From Planctomycetota bacterium (GTDB taxonomy: Bacteria; Planctomycetota; UBA8742; UBA2392): a DNA stretch of 64,000 nucleotides. The stretch spans positions 1 through 64,000 of the forward strand of contig JAIOJA010000071.1 of NCBI GenBank assembly GCA_019912315.1, given 5' to 3'. Positions within the stretch are counted from its first letter, which is position 1. Every line of letters starts with the position of its first letter. The translations under genes were made by a program, and so were the position numbers. This document shows, piece by piece, positions 60,186 to 64,000 of the stretch. The notes under the pieces were generated by a model, which was not told the DNA's origin, made no database searches, and worked only from the letters and a program-made list of their open reading frames with translations.

Positions 60186-61073
60186 ATGCGAATTGCCGGT
60201 CTTGTGTTTGCCGCCCTGGCGCTGGTCCTGTCCGCGAACACCCTGTGTGCGCAGTCCGACAGCGCGTGGCTGGGTGTGGCGCTGGAAGTCGTTGAAGGAA
60301 GTGACGCCAAGAAACTGGGCATTGAAGGTGGACTGAAAGTCACCCGCGTTGACGACAAGTCGCCCGCCAAAGAAGCCGGGCTGGAAGTCGGTGACGTGAT
60401 TCTGTCGGCCGGCGAGAACTCCGTCACCAGCATTGAACAAATGCGAACGCTGATGGGGGACAAGCGCCCCGGCGACCTGCTGAGCCTGGGCGTACGCCGC
60501 AGTAACGGGCGCAACGAGCCGATGCTGATCACGCTTGGTTCAACGGCGGACAAGGACGACAAGTTCGCTGACGATGCCCGCGTCAAGGAGTTGCGCGACC
60601 GTCTGCGCGACCTGGATGCCGAGCGACGCAAGATTCGTGAGCAGCTGGACGAAAGGCTTGAGGAGCTGCGCAAGGGCAAGGCTGACAAGGAAACGCAGCC
60701 GGCGCCGGAGCGCGCCCCCGACCCGACTCCGGAAGTAAAGCCCGAGACCCACAAGCCCGATCGCGTTGATGTCAAAGTGACGGTGGGCGCCAGTTTCGTG
60801 AACCTGACGCTTGAGGAATCGACCCAGGCCGGCATTGAGGGCGGCGTTCGCGTCACCAAGGTCAGCAACGGCGGCGCCGCCGCTGAGGCGGGGCTGGAAC
60901 TCGATGATATTGTGCTGTCGGTGGACAAGACGGTGATTACCGGAACCGGCGAATTGCGCACATTGCTGGCGGACCGCAAGCCGGGCGATCATCTGTCGAT
61001 CGAGATTGTCCGCGACGGCAAGCGCAAAACCCTTACGCTGGTGCTGCGCGCAAAGAACGCAAACGGACGCTGA
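60186..61073 (+). CDS. secreted protein with two PDZ domains
   Basis: The 295-residue protein has a signal peptide (about 1-22, CAQ) and GGAG before the ATG. A first PDZ domain lies at about 25-120 (KEAGLEVGDVILSAGENSV). A Lys/Glu/Arg coiled region follows (about 130-170), then a Pro/Glu linker. The second PDZ domain is at about 195-290 (AAEAGLELDDIVLSVDKTV). No protease domain is present, so it is not a DegP. It may be a scaffold or adaptor in the periplasm, or serve secretion with the following pseudopilin gene, which begins 20 bases later. Confidence 0.85.
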   Translation: MRIAGLVFAALALVLSANTLCAQSDSAWLGVALEVVEGSDAKKLGIEGGLKVTRVDDKSPAKEAGLEVGDVILSAGENSVTSIEQMRTLMGDKRPGDLLSLGVRRSNGRNEPMLITLGSTADKDDKFADDARVKELRDRLRDLDAERRKIREQLDERLEELRKGKADKETQPAPERAPDPTPEVKPETHKPDRVDVKVTVGASFVNLTLEESTQAGIEGGVRVTKVSNGGAAAEAGLELDDIVLSVDKTVITGTGELRTLLADRKPGDHLSIEIVRDGKRKTLTLVLRAKNANGR

Positions 61074-61092
61074 ATTCAGGCGTTAAGTATTC

Positions 61093-62598
61093 ATGCCAGA
61101 CAGCCCGACAATCGGCGGCAAGGCGCGAGCCCGCAAACGCGGGTTTGCCCTTTTAATCGTGATGATCCTGATCATTCTGCTGGCGGTGATCATCACGGCG
61201 TTTGTGCAGGACGTGTGGCGTGAGGTTTCCGTCTCACAGAACGTCCGCGACGACGTCCGCGCCGACTATCTGGCGCAGATGGGGCTGGTGCGCGGGCAGG
61301 TCATTCTGCGCCTGGACGACAACGCCGACTTTGACAGCCTGAACGAGCCCTGGGCGCAGCCTGTCCCCTGGGATGGCGAAACCTGGGGCGCTGAAGGCAG
61401 CGACTCCGCGGGCGAGAGCCCCAGCGTTACCCCGCCGGAAATCCTGATCACGGACGAAGAGCGCAAGTTCAACCTGCTGACGCTCGTGCGCGGCAACGCC
61501 ACGCAGAAGGAAAAGGCCAAGGAAGTTCTCACCCGCCTGATCCAGATCTGCCGGCGCGAAGACGAACGCCTTGAACTCGACGGCGAGTCGCGCAGTGTGC
61601 GCCGCATTGGCGAAGACGCGGCCGCAAACACCGACACCCTGCTTCGTAACCTGGTCAAGTATCTCGAAGAGCGCGAAAGCGAAGACTCGGATGAGCTTGA
61701 GTTCAACGCCGATCCCACTGCCAAGCCCGATGTTCGCGGCATGAAGAAGCAGACGCCTTATGAAATGCTGACGGTCGGGGAGCTGCTTCAGGTGGAGGGC
61801 TGGACCAATGAGTTGCTGTACGGCCCGCTGCGCAAGGCCGACGAGGGACTGAGTTCCCGCGGCGGTGACGACAGTGACGACGAACAGTACACGGACTGGC
61901 GCGACCTGTCCGACCAGGAGAAGTTTGAGCAGCGCCGCACGTCCATCGAAAACGTGGACGAACAGTCCATGAGCCCGGACCCGCTTCCGCTGATTAGCTT
62001 CATAACGCTGTATTCGACAGGCTTCATCAACATCAACACGTGCTCGCGCGAGGTGCTGCTGGCGCTCGACAAGGACCTGACCTGGGATGTCGTTGAGCAG
62101 ATCATGACCGCCCGCGAAGCCGACCGGCAGGACGTCGCCGCCGCCGAGGAAAATGGAGGCGTACTTCCCGAAGAGGAAGAGCCTCTGCCCGTAGAGGGCG
62201 AGCAGCCGGCCGAGGACGAGGACAAAGCCTCCTTCCGGCCGCAGGACCTGGCGAGTTTCCAGGCGTTCGTTTCCCGCGTGAACAACCAGACGGCCGAGGA
62301 AGGTGAGCCCCCGCCTGCGATCGAAGGTCTGACGGAGGAAATCTACAACCGGTTTCGTCCCTGGCTGGTGACGCGCTCGACCGTGTTTGTGGTGGAATCT
62401 TCTGCAACCGTGGGCAAGGTGACCCACTCGATCCGCGCGGTCTTTCGTCGCACCCAGGCGCAGGCCGCCCCTCAGCCGGCGCAGCCTGCTGAGGGGGAGA
62501 CGCCCGCGCAGCCGGAAGTTCCGCCCGAAGACGCCCTGCCGACAGAGCCTTCCATGAACCTCACCCTGCTGTTCCGCGACATCGTGATCGGCGGGTAA
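61093..62598 (+). CDS. GspK-like minor pseudopilin (type II secretion)
   Basis: The 501-residue protein has a prepilin-type signal. RKRG is followed by FALLIVMILIILLAVIITAF with a Gly-Phe processing site and no Glu at +5, as in GspK. FININTCSREVLLALDKDLTWDVVEQI is the helix-hairpin-helix-like GspK region. Two acidic/Pro-rich inserts occur (Glu-Ser and Glu/Pro-rich), making it longer than the typical 320-340 residues. In the pseudopilus, GspK caps the tip with GspI/J. No other gsp gene is in the window. It may be co-transcribed with the PDZ gene upstream. Confidence 0.82.
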   Translation: MPDSPTIGGKARARKRGFALLIVMILIILLAVIITAFVQDVWREVSVSQNVRDDVRADYLAQMGLVRGQVILRLDDNADFDSLNEPWAQPVPWDGETWGAEGSDSAGESPSVTPPEILITDEERKFNLLTLVRGNATQKEKAKEVLTRLIQICRREDERLELDGESRSVRRIGEDAAANTDTLLRNLVKYLEERESEDSDELEFNADPTAKPDVRGMKKQTPYEMLTVGELLQVEGWTNELLYGPLRKADEGLSSRGGDDSDDEQYTDWRDLSDQEKFEQRRTSIENVDEQSMSPDPLPLISFITLYSTGFININTCSREVLLALDKDLTWDVVEQIMTAREADRQDVAAAEENGGVLPEEEEPLPVEGEQPAEDEDKASFRPQDLASFQAFVSRVNNQTAEEGEPPPAIEGLTEEIYNRFRPWLVTRSTVFVVESSATVGKVTHSIRAVFRRTQAQAAPQPAQPAEGETPAQPEVPPEDALPTEPSMNLTLLFRDIVIGG

Positions 62599-62606
62599 CG
62601 GCTTGG

Positions 62607-63191
62607 CTAATTCGACGGCGGAGGGTCGCCAAGCCCAAGCTGTCGCTTTAGATCCGCAAGTTCCGCGCGCAGTGCCGCGAGTTCTTCATCGCGGGCGTCG
62701 CCCTTCTTTTCGATCTCGTTCAGGCGGGTTTCCTGCGCGTCGATGCGCTCACCCTGCGCCTTCAACTGGTTCCGGATTTCGTCGCGCTCTTTCTTCGCCT
62801 TGTCCAATTCATCCTGCTGGGTTTGCAGCTTCGCGGTGATGGCGTCGCGCTCGGATTTCGCCGACTTCAACTCTTCCATCGTGGTGGCGTCGTTTTCCTC
62901 AAGCTTCTGGATCACCTTTTCCTGCTGTCCGGCCTTGAGTTGCAGTGCCACCACGTCGTCTTCAAGCACCGAGATTTTGGCGCTCTGGATGCGGTCGCTG
63001 TCCTTGAGTTCGGTTACATCCTTCTTGGTTTCCGCCTGGTCAGCCTGTAGCTCAATGATGTCCTGTTTGGTCGCCTTTTCCTCGACCTTGACCTCATTTT
63101 GAATGCGATCGTAAATCAGGTAGCCGGTACCGCCGGCGAGCGCGAGCACGATGATCACCAGCCCGCCCGTCAGCAGCTTGATGTTATTCAT
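62607..63191 (-). CDS. membrane-anchored coiled-coil protein
   Basis: The 194-residue protein starts at MNNIKLLTGGLVI with GGAG upstream. One membrane segment (about 5-27) is followed by an uninterrupted coiled coil (about 30-180) rich in Glu, Lys, Asp and Gln. The end is LGLGDPPPSN. It may form a periplasmic or cytosolic rod or scaffold. It is convergent with the GspK-like gene and followed upstream by two small genes on the same strand, which may be its operon partners. Confidence 0.75.
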   Translation of the reverse strand: MNNIKLLTGGLVIIVLALAGGTGYLIYDRIQNEVKVEEKATKQDIIELQADQAETKKDVTELKDSDRIQSAKISVLEDDVVALQLKAGQQEKVIQKLEENDATTMEELKSAKSERDAITAKLQTQQDELDKAKKERDEIRNQLKAQGERIDAQETRLNEIEKKGDARDEELAALRAELADLKRQLGLGDPPPSN

Positions 63192-63213
63192 GGCCGGTCT
63201 CCTTGCTCGATAG

Positions 63214-63570
63214 TTACTCGGTGGTCTTGTCAACTTTGCCCGACTCGCGCAGGCGTCTGCGTTCTTTCATGGAAATTTCGCGCTGGCGCAGGCGGTCCAG
63301 AATTTCACGCACGTCGATTTCTCGGATCTCGACTTCGGCGGCGCAGTTGCCGCAGCGGATCTGTGTCAGGTCAAATTCGTTGTTTTCAACTTCGATGCCC
63401 TCCTGCTCCTCGATGTAGAGGTTGCCGTTGGGCATCAACATGCACGGGAAAGTGAACGGACGTGTGATCGAGAACTTGCCGCGGTCGCAGTCGCCCACAA
63501 TCGTCGTGAGAAACTCGTCGGGCAGCCAGACTTTGCTTTTGACGCAACACAGGATGCGGTCTAACGCCAC
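63214..63570 (-). CDS. small protein with CxxC motif and basic helical C-terminus
   Basis: The 118-residue protein starts at a GTG with AAAGGAAG upstream, three codons after the stop of the gene at 63581. It has VALDRILCCVKSKVWLPDEF, a beta region, and the motif IRCGNCAAEVEIREIDVREIL followed by a Lys/Arg-rich helix. The CxxC pair resembles a zinc or redox site. The longer frame upstream overlaps another gene and is not used. It sits 20 bases upstream of the coiled-coil gene, so the three genes probably form one operon. No family is recognised. Confidence 0.65.
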   Translation of the reverse strand: MALDRILCCVKSKVWLPDEFLTTIVGDCDRGKFSITRPFTFPCMLMPNGNLYIEEQEGIEVENNEFDLTQIRCGNCAAEVEIREIDVREILDRLRQREISMKERRRLRESGKVDKTTE

Positions 63571-63580
63571 TAGCTTCCTT

Positions 63581-64000
63581 TCATCGCCCCGCGCCGGCCA
63601 AATGGACGGGCTCAAGCTTGCCCAGGGCCTCAAAGCCGTCGTTGCCGAAGGCGCTCGAAAGATACGCCTGCCAGCGGTTGTCCAGAGCCTCCAGCGTATT
63701 TGCCCCGGCGCCGGACTGTACAGCGACATAGTAGCAAATCTTCTCGCCGTCGTCAGAGCCGTGCAGACCGGCGTCATAGTACAGCTTCCACAGCGCGCCA
63801 AGCACGGCCAGGCGCAACGCGTCCCCCTCTTCGCCCGAGAACAAATCACCGTAGCCGTCGTGGTCATAGTCCGGGCAGTATCGTTGCAGCACCTCCACGG
63901 CCCGCGCCTCGGCCTCGGCGGCCGCCTCTTTGAACGCATGTTGTGCCGCGTCCTGCGCGTAGGCGAAGCTGCTGTCTTCAAGCAGCGCGCGCGCGCGGGT
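63581..64000 (-). CDS. hypothetical protein, 5' end beyond the window
   Basis: The frame is open from the last base of the window to a TGA at 63581-63583 (139 codons). The visible residues are helical and Ala/Glu-rich, then VLQRYCPDYDHDGYGDLFSGEEGDALRL, in which DYDHDGYGD resembles a dockerin or EF-hand calcium loop. The C-terminus is YVAVQSGAGANTLEALDNRW and so on. The following gene starts 11 bases after the stop. No family is recognised. Confidence 0.6.
   Translation of the reverse strand, partial: TRARALLEDSSFAYAQDAAQHAFKEAAAEAEARAVEVLQRYCPDYDHDGYGDLFSGEEGDALRLAVLGALWKLYYDAGLHGSDDGEKICYYVAVQSGAGANTLEALDNRWQAYLSSAFGNDGFEALGKLEPVHLAGAGR

Noticed and set aside
63571..63981. Extended minus-strand frame upstream of the CxxC protein
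   Set aside because: It overlaps the open, fold-like frame that ends at 63581, and the GTG at 63570 has a good ribosome site.

Overview
The window is GC-rich bacterial DNA that most resembles an environmental Planctomycetota lineage. This is inferred from gene content, not from a marker tree. The supporting families are an HYExAFE-type protein, a GxxExxY protein, a PDZ plus alpha/alpha-toroid secreted protein, many secreted proteins with Cys-containing C-terminal sorting tails, and interspersed GC-rich palindromes. The left edge cuts an IS3-family transposase and the right edge cuts a hypothetical gene.

Layout. 1-2.7 kb: transposase fragment, nrdR, and a PDZ/toroid protein. 2.7-11.9 kb (minus strand): an anaerobic aromatic-degradation type cluster. 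It holds the three subunits of a 4-hydroxybenzoyl-CoA-reductase-like molybdenum enzyme (gamma, alpha, beta) and a fused 3-hydroxyacyl-CoA dehydrogenase/enoyl-CoA hydratase. A GxxExxY element bounded by near-perfect 27-bp inverted repeats interrupts it, as do two small genes followed by a duplicated hcrA 3' end. 12-19 kb: a Cys-rich secreted protein, an AAA ATPase, an EF-hand alpha/beta-hydrolase that has lost its catalytic Ser and His, a probable selenocysteine (UGPC) thioredoxin-like protein, and prfB with its programmed +1 frameshift.

19-31.5 kb is the most unusual block. Two paralogous regulators (CI-repressor-like HTH plus a long helical C-terminus) flank three large secreted proteins with C-terminal sorting tails. 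Two of these are tandemly duplicated kelch-like proteins, and a remnant of a regulator 5' end lies between them.

32-44 kb: a polytopic His-rich membrane protein, a lipoprotein-like protein, an M28 peptidase, a YmdB-like phosphodiesterase, and a MoxR cluster (membrane protein, DUF4129, DUF4350, MoxR, DUF58) joined by 4-nt overlaps. 44-64 kb: housekeeping and signalling genes. These are dnaB, a GGDEF cyclase, mscL, a peroxiredoxin, purQ, the HYExAFE protein, a response-regulator/Ser-Thr kinase fusion, tRNA-Arg(ACG), an MBL hydrolase with a ClC antiporter, an ECF sigma/anti-sigma pair, a YkgJ protein with Maf, DedA, a double-PDZ protein with GspK, and a cut-off three-gene cluster.

The strongest candidate for something undescribed is the selenoprotein. 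An in-frame TGA sits exactly at the first Cys of the CxxC motif and is followed by a hairpin that fits the bacterial SECIS consensus. Next come the duplicated regulator/kelch/sorting-tail locus and the inactivated EF-hand hydrolase. All function calls come from reading motifs; no database search was run.
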